Shown here one piece after another: positions 17,347 to 27,303 of a stretch of DNA of 64,000 bases. Source of the DNA: Martelella mediterranea (GTDB lineage Bacteria > Pseudomonadota > Alphaproteobacteria > Rhizobiales > Rhizobiaceae); the NCBI RefSeq assembly GCF_021021415.1, contig NZ_JAINWJ010000001.1, forward strand, positions 303,816 through 367,815, written 5' to 3'. Under the pieces are notes generated by a model. It worked only from the letters and a program-made list of their open reading frames with translations, was not told the origin of the DNA and searched no databases. Position numbers and translations under genes: made by a program. How positions within the stretch are numbered: the first letter of the stretch is position 1; each line of letters begins with the position of its first letter.

Positions 17347-18216
17347 GTGAACACCGAGACGACAGACAAGCTCCTTGCGGAGGTAACGCGGATCGCCAAT
17401 GCGCTGGAGCGCCTGTCAGGCCCACAGCCGCGCCAGAACGATCTCGACGCCGCCGATTGCTTTGTCTGGAAGCCGGAGAAGCGCTACCTCGCGCCGGTCG
17501 CGAGCCCCAGCCGCGTCGATCTGTCGCTGATCCGCGGCGTCGATCATGTCCGCGACATCCTATTTGAAAACACGCTGCGCTTCGCCGAGGGCTTTCCGGC
17601 CAACAACGCGCTGCTCTGGGGCGCGCGCGGGATGGGCAAGTCCTCGCTGGTGAAGGCGGTTCACGCCGCGATCATCGCCGAACACAAGCCGCCGCTGAAA
17701 CTAGTGGAACTCTACCGCGAGGATATCGGCACGCTCGGCGACCTGCTGGAGATCATCAAGGCATCCTCCCACCGATTCCTGCTGTTTTCGGACGACCTCT
17801 CCTTCGATCACGATGACGCCGCCTATAAATCGCTGAAGGCGGCGCTCGATGGCGGCGTCGAGGGACGGCCGGAAAACGTGCTGCTCTACGCCACCTCCAA
17901 CCGCCGCCACCTGATGCCGCGCGACATGATCGAAAACGAGCGCTCCACCGCGATCAACCCGTCCGAGGCGGTCGAGGAAAAGGTTTCGCTCTCGGATCGC
18001 TTCGGCCTCTGGCTCGGCTTCCACAAATGCTCGCAGGACGATTATCTGGCGATGATCGACGGCTACGCCGCCCATTTCGGCCTCGAAGGCACGACCGAAA
18101 CCCTCCACGCCGAAGCTCTCACCTGGGCCACCACCCGCGGCGGCCGCTCCGGCCGCGTGGCGTGGCAGTTCGTGCAGGATCTGGCAGGACGGCAGAGGAA
18201 GCGGCTGGATTTGTGA
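17347..18216 (+). CDS. DUF815 family AAA-type ATPase
   Basis: Cytoplasmic P-loop ATPase of DUF815, a widespread family without known function. Walker A is LLWGARGMGKSSLVKA near residue 96 and the Walker B-like strand is FLLFSDDLSFDHDD near 145; TSNRRHLMPRDM near 183 is a sensor-like element of the family. I chose GTG 17347 because GGAG lies six bases before it and the protein (289 aa) then has the usual length; the frame is open to 17233. In rhizobia it commonly sits beside yajC, as here, in divergent orientation (from memory). Confidence 0.87.
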   Translation: MNTETTDKLLAEVTRIANALERLSGPQPRQNDLDAADCFVWKPEKRYLAPVASPSRVDLSLIRGVDHVRDILFENTLRFAEGFPANNALLWGARGMGKSSLVKAVHAAIIAEHKPPLKLVELYREDIGTLGDLLEIIKASSHRFLLFSDDLSFDHDDAAYKSLKAALDGGVEGRPENVLLYATSNRRHLMPRDMIENERSTAINPSEAVEEKVSLSDRFGLWLGFHKCSQDDYLAMIDGYAAHFGLEGTTETLHAEALTWATTRGGRSGRVAWQFVQDLAGRQRKRLDL

Positions 18217-18274
18217 TGGAATGGGCCTGCGAAGACCTCGGGCTCGCAAAAGCAAGCGTGTTGCCTGAGGTGAT

Positions 18275-18370
18275 GCAGCTTGCTCCCAATACTCTCTCCC
18301 GATGGCGGGAGAGATGCCCCGAAAGGGGCAGTGAGGGTGGCGCGGCATTTCAAATCGTGAGGGCGTTCGT
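18275..18370 (+). repeat. Two-hairpin dispersed repeat, copy A
   Basis: Matches 63895-63990 at 87 of 96 positions. Hairpin 1 is CTCTCCCG-ATGG-CGGGAGAG (18294-18313); after one A comes hairpin 2, TGCCCC-GAAA-GGGGCA (18315-18330), closed by a GNRA tetraloop, then GTGAGGG. It lies between the convergent DUF815 and ettA genes. Confidence 0.85.
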
Positions 18371-18379
18371 GGTGATATT

Positions 18380-18427
18380 CTCCCCCCTCACTGTCGCTGT
18401 CGCGACATCTCTCCCCTCCGGGGCGAG
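18380..18427 (-). repeat. Two-hairpin dispersed repeat, diverged inverted copy C
   Basis: On the minus strand it has the same layout as copy A: hairpin 1 CTCGCCCC-GGA-GGGGAGAG (with one G/A mismatch), one A, hairpin 2 TGTCGC-GACA-GCGACA, then GTGAGGG. Hairpin 2 differs from copy A at two pairs, both changed on both sides. Confidence 0.7.
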
Positions 18428-18483
18428 AAGACTTGGGGGCTATGCGGCAATGGCTTTCAACCGCCGCATAGCCACTGGATCGA

Positions 18484-20133
<1,650 letters not shown>

Positions 20134-20315
20134 ATCTTTCCTGCTTCCCGTCAATTGGATGCTTGGGCCGCTATGTATGCGAAAGCGGCTTCGGAAACAA
20201 TGCGCCTTCCGGAATTGCTCTCGCTGTCACAAACACGTCATGAAATGAACAATCGCCCGCGTCAGACGTTTAGACCTGCAGAACTGAAACAATGGCATTT
20301 GGGAAGGAAGCGACA

Positions 20316-20642
20316 ATGGTACTGAAAAAAGCGGCTTTCTACGGCGATCCGGTTGAAGACACCGAGGAATGGAATCCCGACGCCCGCCGGGAGGATGCAA
20401 TCGCCAGCGAACTGGCTTCCTCCGGCCTGCTCGATGCCACGGAAGTCCATGTCACCGTCAAGGGCGAAGAGGCGCGGCTGACCGGCGAAGTCTACATGCG
20501 CGAGGAAATCGCGGTCGCCGGCAATATCGCGCTCTCCGTCGAGGGCATCAAGCGGGTGCGCAACGCCATCCGACCGAAGCAGCGTCATCTGCGCAGTTCT
20601 GGCAAGGAAGACGATGCCCGCGCCCAGAGCCGCACGCTCTGA
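20316..20642 (+). CDS. BON domain protein
   Basis: A 108-aa protein with one BON domain from about residue 30 to 90: DAIASELASSGLLDATEVHVTV style start, then GEEARLTGEVYMREE and AGNIALSVEGIKRVRN. BON domains bind phospholipids or stabilise envelope proteins. No signal peptide or lipobox is visible, which is odd for an envelope role; the N-terminus (VLKKAAFYGDPVEDTEE) is acidic. ATG 20316 is preceded by GGAAGG; an ATG eight codons earlier is less well placed. Divergent from ettA, convergent with RNase T2. Confidence 0.8.
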   Translation: MVLKKAAFYGDPVEDTEEWNPDARREDAIASELASSGLLDATEVHVTVKGEEARLTGEVYMREEIAVAGNIALSVEGIKRVRNAIRPKQRHLRSSGKEDDARAQSRTL

Positions 20643-20646
20643 GGAA

Positions 20647-21363
20647 TTATTGCAGGCCGGCGGGGTCAACGATCCCGCTGTCGCATCCGATCGCCGTCCT
20701 GCCGGCACCCTGTATCAGGTCTTCCAGAGACGTGCCCGGTGCATATTTGTCCGAAAGGCCGATCGTGATCTCATCGATCAACTGGCGATCTCCATCGGCA
20801 ACACAGCTGATCTTGATGCGATTCCTGGCGTTGCGCCCGAATGCGCTGTCAAACGCCTTGGCAATCTCGTCGGCCGAGAGCTCCCTGCCGATATTCGACT
20901 GAAACAGCCTGGCGACCTCCGAACCGTTCAATTGCTCAAGTAGGTCCACAGACGTCTGGAAATAGTTTTCCGGCGTGAACCTGGTGCAGGTGCCGTGCTT
21001 CACCCATTCGTGGCGCTGGAGATTGGATTGCGTCCCCGGCATCACCTTCGCCAGCGATTTACGCAGGCCATCGCTCAGCGTGAGCGCAGGCAAGGCGTTC
21101 CAGTTTCCGTTTTCATCAGTCGCGCGAACGTCCCCCGCAACGCCGCAATAGTTCTCGCCGAGCGGCCAGAGCCCATGCAGCGAGAAATGGCCGGCATCAT
21201 AGCGGCTTTCCGTCTGGCTCTTGCATTCGGGCTTATCCTGATGGCCTTCGCAGAAGGCCGGCTGCCAGCTGACGGCCAGGATCGCCGCGGTTTCGCGGGC
21301 CATCGCCGACGTCGCCGCAGTCGCCATCATCGATATTCCGATCAATGCTGCCTTGATTTTCAT
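20647..21363 (-). CDS. Ribonuclease T2 family protein, secreted
   Basis: Endoribonuclease that cuts RNA through 2',3'-cyclic phosphates, expected in the periplasm. A signal peptide covers about residues 1-22 with cleavage after AMA. Both active-site motifs are intact: FSLHGLWPLGE (CAS-1, near residue 63) and RHEWVKHGTC (CAS-2, near 118). Cysteines are spaced for the usual disulfides (CEGHQDKPEC, YCG, GTC). Start at ATG 21363, with a G-run six bases upstream; a GTG four codons earlier is also open. The stop is five bases from that of the BON gene on the other strand. Confidence 0.92.
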   Translation of the reverse strand: MKIKAALIGISMMATAATSAMARETAAILAVSWQPAFCEGHQDKPECKSQTESRYDAGHFSLHGLWPLGENYCGVAGDVRATDENGNWNALPALTLSDGLRKSLAKVMPGTQSNLQRHEWVKHGTCTRFTPENYFQTSVDLLEQLNGSEVARLFQSNIGRELSADEIAKAFDSAFGRNARNRIKISCVADGDRQLIDEITIGLSDKYAPGTSLEDLIQGAGRTAIGCDSGIVDPAGLQ

Positions 21364-21486
21364 GTTGTCCCCCACCCCAAAAGTTGAAACCGTCGCAAAA
21401 GAACTGCCGGCTGAACAGTTTTAATACATGCCGCCGGAATGGCCTGGATGCGCCCCAGGCCATTCCGGCGGCAAACGGCGCAGCGA

Positions 21487-21831
21487 TCAGTCCAGCGCGG
21501 CGATCACGGTGAACTCGACGAGAATATGCGGCGCGGCAAGTTCGGCCTGGCTGGTTGCGCGCGCCGGCGTGTTCGCCGGATCGACCCAGTCTTTCCAGAC
21601 CGCGTTCATCTCGGCGAAATTGCCCATGTCCTTCAGATAGACCAGCGTCTGCAGGATCTTCGACTTGTCGGTCCCGGCCTCGGCCAGAAGCGCGTCGACC
21701 TTGGCGAGGCATTCCTTCGCCTGCGTTGTCACGTCCGCGCCCTCACCGGTCTGGCCGGAGAGATAGACCGTGTTGCCATGGACAACCGCGCCGGACATGA
21801 GGGGGCCGGGCTTGATACGTCTTACCGTCAT
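21487..21831 (-). CDS. RidA/YjgF/UK114 family protein
   Basis: Family of trimeric enamine/imine deaminases that protect PLP enzymes from reactive intermediates; this copy belongs to a divergent subgroup opening RRIKPGPLMSGAVVHGNTVY. The strand GNTVYLSGQTGEGADVTTQA and the C-terminal HILVEFTVIAALD are characteristic. The arginine that binds the substrate carboxylate in archetypal RidA (ARxxV region) is here PARATSQAEL. 114 aa from ATG 21831; seven more codons are open upstream but lack a ribosome site. The gene 67 bases downstream of the next one may share its transcript. Confidence 0.88.
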   Translation of the reverse strand: MTVRRIKPGPLMSGAVVHGNTVYLSGQTGEGADVTTQAKECLAKVDALLAEAGTDKSKILQTLVYLKDMGNFAEMNAVWKDWVDPANTPARATSQAELAAPHILVEFTVIAALD

Positions 21832-21898
21832 CGCATTCACTTTCTTTTGCATGCAGAAACAGAAGGCGGCCCACCGGGACCGCCTTGATTAGGAGAAC

Positions 21899-22237
21899 TC
21901 AGCCGCGCAGGCGCTTGGCTTCCTCGTAGATCCGGGTCGAGCGCGCGCCCGAGCGGCAATAGGCCAGCACCGGCTTTTCCATGTCATCCAGCGCATCGAC
22001 CATGCCGGTCACGGCCTCGGGTGTCAGGCCCATGCCGCCGACGGGCACGTGAGCGAAATAGAGGCCGGCACCCTCGGCCGCCTGCTTGATCTCGGCAAAG
22101 GTCGGCTGACCCGGCTCCTCGCCGTCCGGCCGGTTGCAGACGATGGACTTGAACCCCGCCGCCTTGATCTCGGCGATCTCGTCCGGCGTGATCTGCGGGC
22201 TGACGGCATAAAACTCATCGATCGGGCGGATATTCAT
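21899..22237 (-). CDS. TIGR01244-type sulfurtransferase/phosphatase-like protein (DUF442)
   Basis: A 112-aa protein with the cysteine-phosphatase/rhodanese-like fold of the beta-lactamase-hydrolase-like family. The active loop is AYCRSGARSTRIYEEA near residue 93, with the nucleophilic cysteine and following arginine preserved (CxxGxRS). The front half, PQITPDEIAEIKAAGFKSIVCNRPDGEEPGQP, is the family's general-acid loop region. In other alphaproteobacteria this domain is linked to sulfide handling; here it stands alone without a Blh metallo-hydrolase domain. Same strand as RidA. Confidence 0.85.
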   Translation of the reverse strand: MNIRPIDEFYAVSPQITPDEIAEIKAAGFKSIVCNRPDGEEPGQPTFAEIKQAAEGAGLYFAHVPVGGMGLTPEAVTGMVDALDDMEKPVLAYCRSGARSTRIYEEAKRLRG

Positions 22238-22312
22238 GACGGTATCCCTGTTGCGTTTGCTACGCAGAAACTAAGAAGATTTTGACGATTTGCAAGTCGG
22301 CGGACGGTCTGG

Positions 22313-23149
22313 CTATTCGAAACGAATTTTTAGCGAAAACCGCTTCGAGCCGCCCGGCGCCACCGGTTCCAGCTCGCCGGCTTCGGCAAGCTTGCGCCGC
22401 GAGGTCCAGCGATGGGAGACCGGCTCGATGCCGAGAATATGCGCCGGCGCCTCCTGATTGCGCCAGACCTGCAGGTAAGGCAGCGTCGCCGTATCGACGG
22501 AAAGCGTGAAGGAGCGCCCGCCAAGGGCCGCGATCGGGCCGAGCCGGGTCGTCGACCAGCCATCTTCGCCGCGTGCCGCCGGCACGCAGAAGATGCCGTG
22601 ATCGCCCTCGCCGAACCGCCAGGGCAGCGCGCCCTCGGGCAGCGAGGCGCTTTCGAGCCGCACGCCATCGTCGAAATGCTTCGCGCCGAAATTGATATGA
22701 TACATCACCATGATCGGCAGCGCCCGGTCGGACCGGTTGATGACCGTGTCGGCGAGCGTCAATTCGCCGGTTGCAGCCTCCAGCGTCCAGCGGCGCTCGA
22801 TCAGCATCTCGCCGCCATTGGCGGTCTTCACCGGGATCGCGGCAATGCATTCGGCGCCGGCCGGTCCCGTCTCCAGAGACTTGACCACAGCCGCATTGGC
22901 GGAGGCGGAGCCGTGCAGCGGATAGAACCGCCCTTCCTCACCCTCCACCGGCTCCGGATGGCGGATATGCTCTGGGCCGCAGGTGAACAAAAAGCCTTCC
23001 AGCGAATGGTCGATGCGCGGGTCGCCATCATCCGGAATGGCCCGTTTCGGGGCGATGTCGACGCCCGCCACGACGCAGCCGCCGATATCGAGAACCGATG
23101 TCGGATCAAGTTGAAAGGAAGGGCCGTCCGGGATGCTGAAATCGATCAT
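22313..23149 (-). CDS. DUF4432 family protein (aldose 1-epimerase-like fold)
   Basis: A 278-aa cytoplasmic protein with the beta-sandwich pattern of galactose mutarotase relatives in DUF4432. Typical segments are GFLFTCGPEHIRHPEPVEGE near residue 52, FYPLHGSASANAA near 75 and MYHINFGAKHFDDG near 150, holding the histidines expected in the sugar pocket, followed by EPVSHRWTSRRKLAEAG near the end. Substrate unknown. The gene faces the L,D-transpeptidase gene divergently and lies 75 bases upstream of the TIGR01244-type gene on the same strand. Confidence 0.8.
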   Translation of the reverse strand: MIDFSIPDGPSFQLDPTSVLDIGGCVVAGVDIAPKRAIPDDGDPRIDHSLEGFLFTCGPEHIRHPEPVEGEEGRFYPLHGSASANAAVVKSLETGPAGAECIAAIPVKTANGGEMLIERRWTLEAATGELTLADTVINRSDRALPIMVMYHINFGAKHFDDGVRLESASLPEGALPWRFGEGDHGIFCVPAARGEDGWSTTRLGPIAALGGRSFTLSVDTATLPYLQVWRNQEAPAHILGIEPVSHRWTSRRKLAEAGELEPVAPGGSKRFSLKIRFE

Positions 23150-23315
23150 GAGGCGTCCGTCATAAAACCAAATTTAACCACGTTTGCACGATAATGAAAC
23201 CTGCCGGTTCAGCCGACGTTCATTCTCCAGGGCCTTGAATCCATCCTATGCGAATCCTGCCCAATGCGAATCCGGCAAGGGTTTCGCCGATTATAACGGT
23301 CACACGGTCGAAGAC

Positions 23316-24650
23316 ATGCGAAAAGCGACATTGTACACCATTCCCTTCTATCTGGCGCTGGCGGCGGTGCCCGCGGTCAGCCCGGCCCATGCGCATGAAC
23401 CGCTCTACAGGGATGGCCGGCAGATCCTGCTGATCGCGCCCGATGGCGCAATGCTCGACTATGTGCCGGAAGCCGGCAGCGTGGTCTTGAGCCGCGATGC
23501 CGATGGCCGCCAGATCCTGCTCGACGCGTATGGAAACCTCGTGGCGACCGAGTTTTATGCTGACGAATATCGTCCCGCCAATGCCGGTTACGATACCGCG
23601 TCAGGCTTCGACCGGACGTGGCAAGGCGGCGGCAACTGGGGCGAACGACCGTTCGGCACGAATGGTCACGCCCGCTGGAGCCGCGATTTCGGCAATCAGA
23701 ACGCCTACCCTCCGCCGCCGTCCAATGATTTTCCTTCAGCGCCGCAAACCGTGACGCCCGACCGCCCGGAGCCTAGTGCCCCGGTTGCCAGAACATCGGC
23801 AAAGCCGGATATGAATGTCGTCGCGACCCAGGTGTTTCTCGACCGCAAGGGCTTTTCCCCGGGCGTGATCGACGGCCTGATGGGCGACAATGTCAGGAAG
23901 GCGCTGGACGCCTATGCCGAGGCCACCGGCGAGCGGCTCAATCCCGTTGCCGACAGCGAAAAGATCATGCAGGCGCTGTCGCTGGAGGGCGGGCTGCCGT
24001 TTACCACCTACACCATCACCGCGACGGATGCCGCAGGCCCCTATGTCGCCGCGATCCCGTCCGACTACGCCGAAAAGGCCGAACTGCCGGAGATGTCCTA
24101 TACATCGGTCTCCGAAATGCTGGCCGAGAAATTCCATATGGACGAGGGTTTCCTGAAAAGGATGAATCCGGATGCCGATTTCTCCCGGCCCGGCACCACG
24201 GTCAAGGTCATCAGCATCGGCAAGCCGAAAAAAGCCAAGGTCGAGCGAATCCTCGCGGACAAGGCCCTGAAGCAGTTGCGCGCCTATGATGCCGAGGGCA
24301 CGCTGATCGCGGCCTATCCGGCCACGATCGGCTCGGCGGACACGCCCTCGCCCTCCGGCACCGTCTCGGTCCAGCGGATCGCGATCGATCCGAACTACAC
24401 CTATAATCCGCACAAGAACTTCAAGCAGGGCGACAACAACCAGGTGCTGACGATCAATCCCGGCCCGAACGGCCCCGTCGGCAATGTCTGGATCGCGCTC
24501 TCGAAGCCGAGCTACGGCATCCACGGCACGCCCGATCCTGACAAGATCGGCAAGACCTCAAGCCATGGCTGCGTGCGGCTGACCAACTGGGACGCCAAGG
24601 AGCTGGCCGGCATGGTCTCGCCCGGCGTGACGGTCGAATTCATCGACTGA
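23316..24650 (+). CDS. L,D-transpeptidase (YkuD domain), exported
   Basis: Periplasmic enzyme that forms 3-3 peptidoglycan cross-links or anchors envelope proteins to the wall. Signal peptide at residues 1-25 (cleavage near AHAHE). A low-complexity proline-rich stretch lies near 125-155, a peptidoglycan-binding-like segment with FLDRKGFSPGVIDGLMGDN near 170, and the YkuD catalytic domain from about 305. The active site is SSHGCVRL with the nucleophile C419. 444 aa from ATG 23316; the open frame upstream to 23184 lacks a plausible ribosome site and would hide the signal peptide. Monocistronic. Confidence 0.92.
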   Translation: MRKATLYTIPFYLALAAVPAVSPAHAHEPLYRDGRQILLIAPDGAMLDYVPEAGSVVLSRDADGRQILLDAYGNLVATEFYADEYRPANAGYDTASGFDRTWQGGGNWGERPFGTNGHARWSRDFGNQNAYPPPPSNDFPSAPQTVTPDRPEPSAPVARTSAKPDMNVVATQVFLDRKGFSPGVIDGLMGDNVRKALDAYAEATGERLNPVADSEKIMQALSLEGGLPFTTYTITATDAAGPYVAAIPSDYAEKAELPEMSYTSVSEMLAEKFHMDEGFLKRMNPDADFSRPGTTVKVISIGKPKKAKVERILADKALKQLRAYDAEGTLIAAYPATIGSADTPSPSGTVSVQRIAIDPNYTYNPHKNFKQGDNNQVLTINPGPNGPVGNVWIALSKPSYGIHGTPDPDKIGKTSSHGCVRLTNWDAKELAGMVSPGVTVEFID

Positions 24651-24741
24651 ACCCGTTTGCCACGCCGCATCGCCTTGCGACCTTTGCCATCCGCTGTCAG
24701 CGCCCTACATCAAGCGCGGAACAAACGGATGACGAGGGACA

Positions 24742-26166
24742 ATGGCGAAACCGGCAATTTACTGGATCCGCAACGATCTGCGCCTTTCCGACAACCGCGC
24801 GCTCGCCGCCGCCCTGGAAGATGGCCGGGCCGTGGTGCCGGTCTATATCCGCGAGGATAACGGCAACGGGCCGCTTGGCGCGGCGCAGGCGTGGTGGCTG
24901 GAGCGCTCGCTGGAAAAGCTGACATCCCGCTATGATGCGCTGGGCGCGCCGCTGGTGTTGCGGAGCGGCGACCCGCTGAACGTGTTGCGCGCGTTGATCG
25001 AAGAATCCGAGGCCGAGGCCGTGTTCTGGAACCGGCGCTACAGCACCGAAGGCATCCGCGCCGACAAGGCGGTGAAGGCAGCGCTCGGCGAGGACGGGAT
25101 CACGGTCAGGAGCTTTTCAGGCCAGATCCTGCATGAGCCTTCAAACTTCAAGACCAAATCCGGCGGTCCCTACAAGGTCTACACCCCGTTCTGGAAGGCG
25201 TTTTCCGCTGATCAGCATGTGCCCGACGCGGTCGATGCCCCGAAACGTCTTGAAGGCGTATCGAAGACGGTCAAATCCGAGAAGCTGCAGGACTGGAAGC
25301 TCTACGAGGCCAGGCCCGACTGGGCGGCGGGCTTTTCCGACATCTGGCAGCCGGGCGAGGATGGCGCGGTGGAGCGGCTCGAACATTTTGTCGAAGATGT
25401 CGTGCAGGATTACGCCGAGAAGCGCGACCGGCCGGACCGGCAGGCGACCTCCATGCTCTCCCCGCATCTGGCGCTCGGCGAAATCTCACCGGCGACGGTC
25501 TGGCACCGCATCGATGCCGAAAAATCGATCTCTGCGGAAAACAGGAAGAAATTCCTGCAGGAACTCGTCTGGCGCGATTTCTGCCATCACCTGCTGTTCC
25601 ATGCGCCGGACCTTGCAGAGAAGAACTGGAACGGGCGCTTCGACGATTTTGCCTGGAAGGATGACGAGGACGCGTTTGCGGCCTGGACCCGGGGCGAGAC
25701 CGGCTATCCGATCGTCGATGCCGGCATGCGCCAGCTCTGGCGCGAGGGCACCATGCATAACCGCGTGCGCATGATCGCGGCCTCCTTCCTGATCAAGGAC
25801 TTGATGATCGACTGGCGGCGCGGAGAGAAATGGTTTCGCGACACGCTGGTCGATGCCGATCCCGCCTCCAACGCGGCGAACTGGCAGTGGGTCGCGGGCT
25901 CGGGCGCGGACGCGGCCCCGTTCTTCCGGATATTCAACCCGGTCCTCCAGGGCGAAAAGTTCGATCCGGCCGGCGATTATGTTCGCGCCTATGTGCCGGA
26001 ACTGAAGGATATGCCGAAGAAACACATCCACGCCCCGTTCGATGCGCCCGACGACGTGCTCAGCCAAGCCGGCGTGACGCTTGGCAAGACCTACCCGAAG
26101 CCGCTCGTCGACCACAAGGCCGCGCGCAAACGCGCACTTTCCGCCTTCGAGGCGATCAAGGAATGA
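24742..26166 (+). CDS. phrB: Deoxyribodipyrimidine photolyase (CPD class I)
   Basis: Blue-light-driven FAD enzyme that splits cyclobutane pyrimidine dimers. The N-terminal antenna domain starts YWIRNDLRLSDNRALAAAL and has WNRRYSTEG near residue 95. The FAD domain shows LGEISPATVWHRI near 248, FLQELVWRDFCHHLL near 272, GYPIVDAGMRQLW near 320, and ANWQWVAGSGADAAPFF near 380, including the tryptophans of the electron chain. 474 aa, GAGGGACA before the ATG. It starts a plus-strand run that continues with cysK 96 bases downstream, though the two need not be cotranscribed. Confidence 0.95.
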   Translation: MAKPAIYWIRNDLRLSDNRALAAALEDGRAVVPVYIREDNGNGPLGAAQAWWLERSLEKLTSRYDALGAPLVLRSGDPLNVLRALIEESEAEAVFWNRRYSTEGIRADKAVKAALGEDGITVRSFSGQILHEPSNFKTKSGGPYKVYTPFWKAFSADQHVPDAVDAPKRLEGVSKTVKSEKLQDWKLYEARPDWAAGFSDIWQPGEDGAVERLEHFVEDVVQDYAEKRDRPDRQATSMLSPHLALGEISPATVWHRIDAEKSISAENRKKFLQELVWRDFCHHLLFHAPDLAEKNWNGRFDDFAWKDDEDAFAAWTRGETGYPIVDAGMRQLWREGTMHNRVRMIAASFLIKDLMIDWRRGEKWFRDTLVDADPASNAANWQWVAGSGADAAPFFRIFNPVLQGEKFDPAGDYVRAYVPELKDMPKKHIHAPFDAPDDVLSQAGVTLGKTYPKPLVDHKAARKRALSAFEAIKE

Positions 26167-26261
26167 AATGGCTTTGCTCCAAAGCCGAAAGCGGCGAAAA
26201 CTAAATCCTTGGCAAAGCCCGACCCCGGCGGCACAAGTACGGAAAAATCGAAAGCGAGACC

Positions 26262-27293
26262 ATGACCACGCATTCCTCCGTTATCGACCTGATCGGCAAT
26301 ACGCCGCTGGTGAAGCTCCGCGCCGCCTCGGAGGCGACGGGCTGCACCATTCTCGGCAAGGCCGAATTCCTCAATCCCGGCCAGTCGGTCAAGGACCGCG
26401 CAGCACTCTACATCATCCGCGATGCGGAGAGGCGCGGCCTGCTGAAGCCCGGCGGCACGATCGTGGAAGGCACTGCCGGCAATACCGGCATCGGGCTGAC
26501 CATGGTCGCCAACGCGCTCGGCTACAAGACCGTGATCGTGATTCCCGAGACCCAGGCGCAGGAGAAGAAGGACGCGCTGCGCCTCCTCGGCGCGGAACTG
26601 GTCGAGGTTCCCGCAAAACCCTATCGCGACCCGAACAATTACGTAAAACTTTCGGGCCGGCTTGCCGAGAAGCTCGCCAGGGAAAACCCGAACGGCGCGA
26701 TCTGGGCCAACCAGTTCGACAATGTCGCCAACCGCAACGCCCATATCGAGACCACGGCCGAGGAAATCTGGCGCGACACCGACGGCAAGGTCGACGGCTT
26801 CATCTGCGCGGTCGGCTCCGGCGGCACGCTTGCGGGCACGGCGATCGGCCTGAAAGCGAAGAACAAGGACATCAAGATCGGCCTTGCCGATCCGGAAGGG
26901 GCCGCGCTTTACGAATTCTATGCCCATGGCGAGTTGAAGAGCGAAGGCGGCTCGATCACCGAGGGCATCGGCCAGGGCCGGATCACCGCCAATCTGGAAG
27001 GCTTCACCCCCGATTTCGCCTACCGCATTTCCGACAGCGAGGCGCTGCCGCTGATATTCGATCTGGTAACGGATGAGGGCTTGTGCCTCGGCGGCTCATC
27101 GGGCATCAATATAGCGGGCGCCATGCGTCTGGCGCGCGAGCTCGGCCCCGGCCACACCATCGTCACCATATTGTGCGACTATGGCAACCGGTATCAGTCG
27201 AAGCTTTTCAGCCCCGAATTCCTGAAGGATAAAGGGCTGCCGCTGCCGCAATGGCTGACCCGAAAAACGGAGATTGCCGCTCCGTTTGAATAG
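26262..27293 (+). CDS. cysK: Cysteine synthase A (O-acetylserine sulfhydrylase)
   Basis: PLP enzyme that makes cysteine from O-acetylserine and sulfide. The PLP lysine is in NPGQSVKDRAALYI near residue 46; the phosphate/substrate loop is EGTAGNTGIGLTMVAN near 72, and GSGGTLAG near 187 holds the cofactor phosphate. 343 aa, slightly longer than the common 310-325, with a C-terminal extension ending LPQWLTRKTEIAAPFE. The next gene, an alanyl-tRNA editing protein, starts ten bases after the stop, so the two are probably cotranscribed. Confidence 0.94.
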   Translation: MTTHSSVIDLIGNTPLVKLRAASEATGCTILGKAEFLNPGQSVKDRAALYIIRDAERRGLLKPGGTIVEGTAGNTGIGLTMVANALGYKTVIVIPETQAQEKKDALRLLGAELVEVPAKPYRDPNNYVKLSGRLAEKLARENPNGAIWANQFDNVANRNAHIETTAEEIWRDTDGKVDGFICAVGSGGTLAGTAIGLKAKNKDIKIGLADPEGAALYEFYAHGELKSEGGSITEGIGQGRITANLEGFTPDFAYRISDSEALPLIFDLVTDEGLCLGGSSGINIAGAMRLARELGPGHTIVTILCDYGNRYQSKLFSPEFLKDKGLPLPQWLTRKTEIAAPFE

Positions 27294-27303
27294 AAAGTAA
27301 CCC

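Noticed and set aside
18275..18427. CRISPR-like or attachment-site repeat
   Set aside because: The repeats are inverted, unevenly spaced and few; there are no spacers, cas genes, integrase or tRNA nearby.
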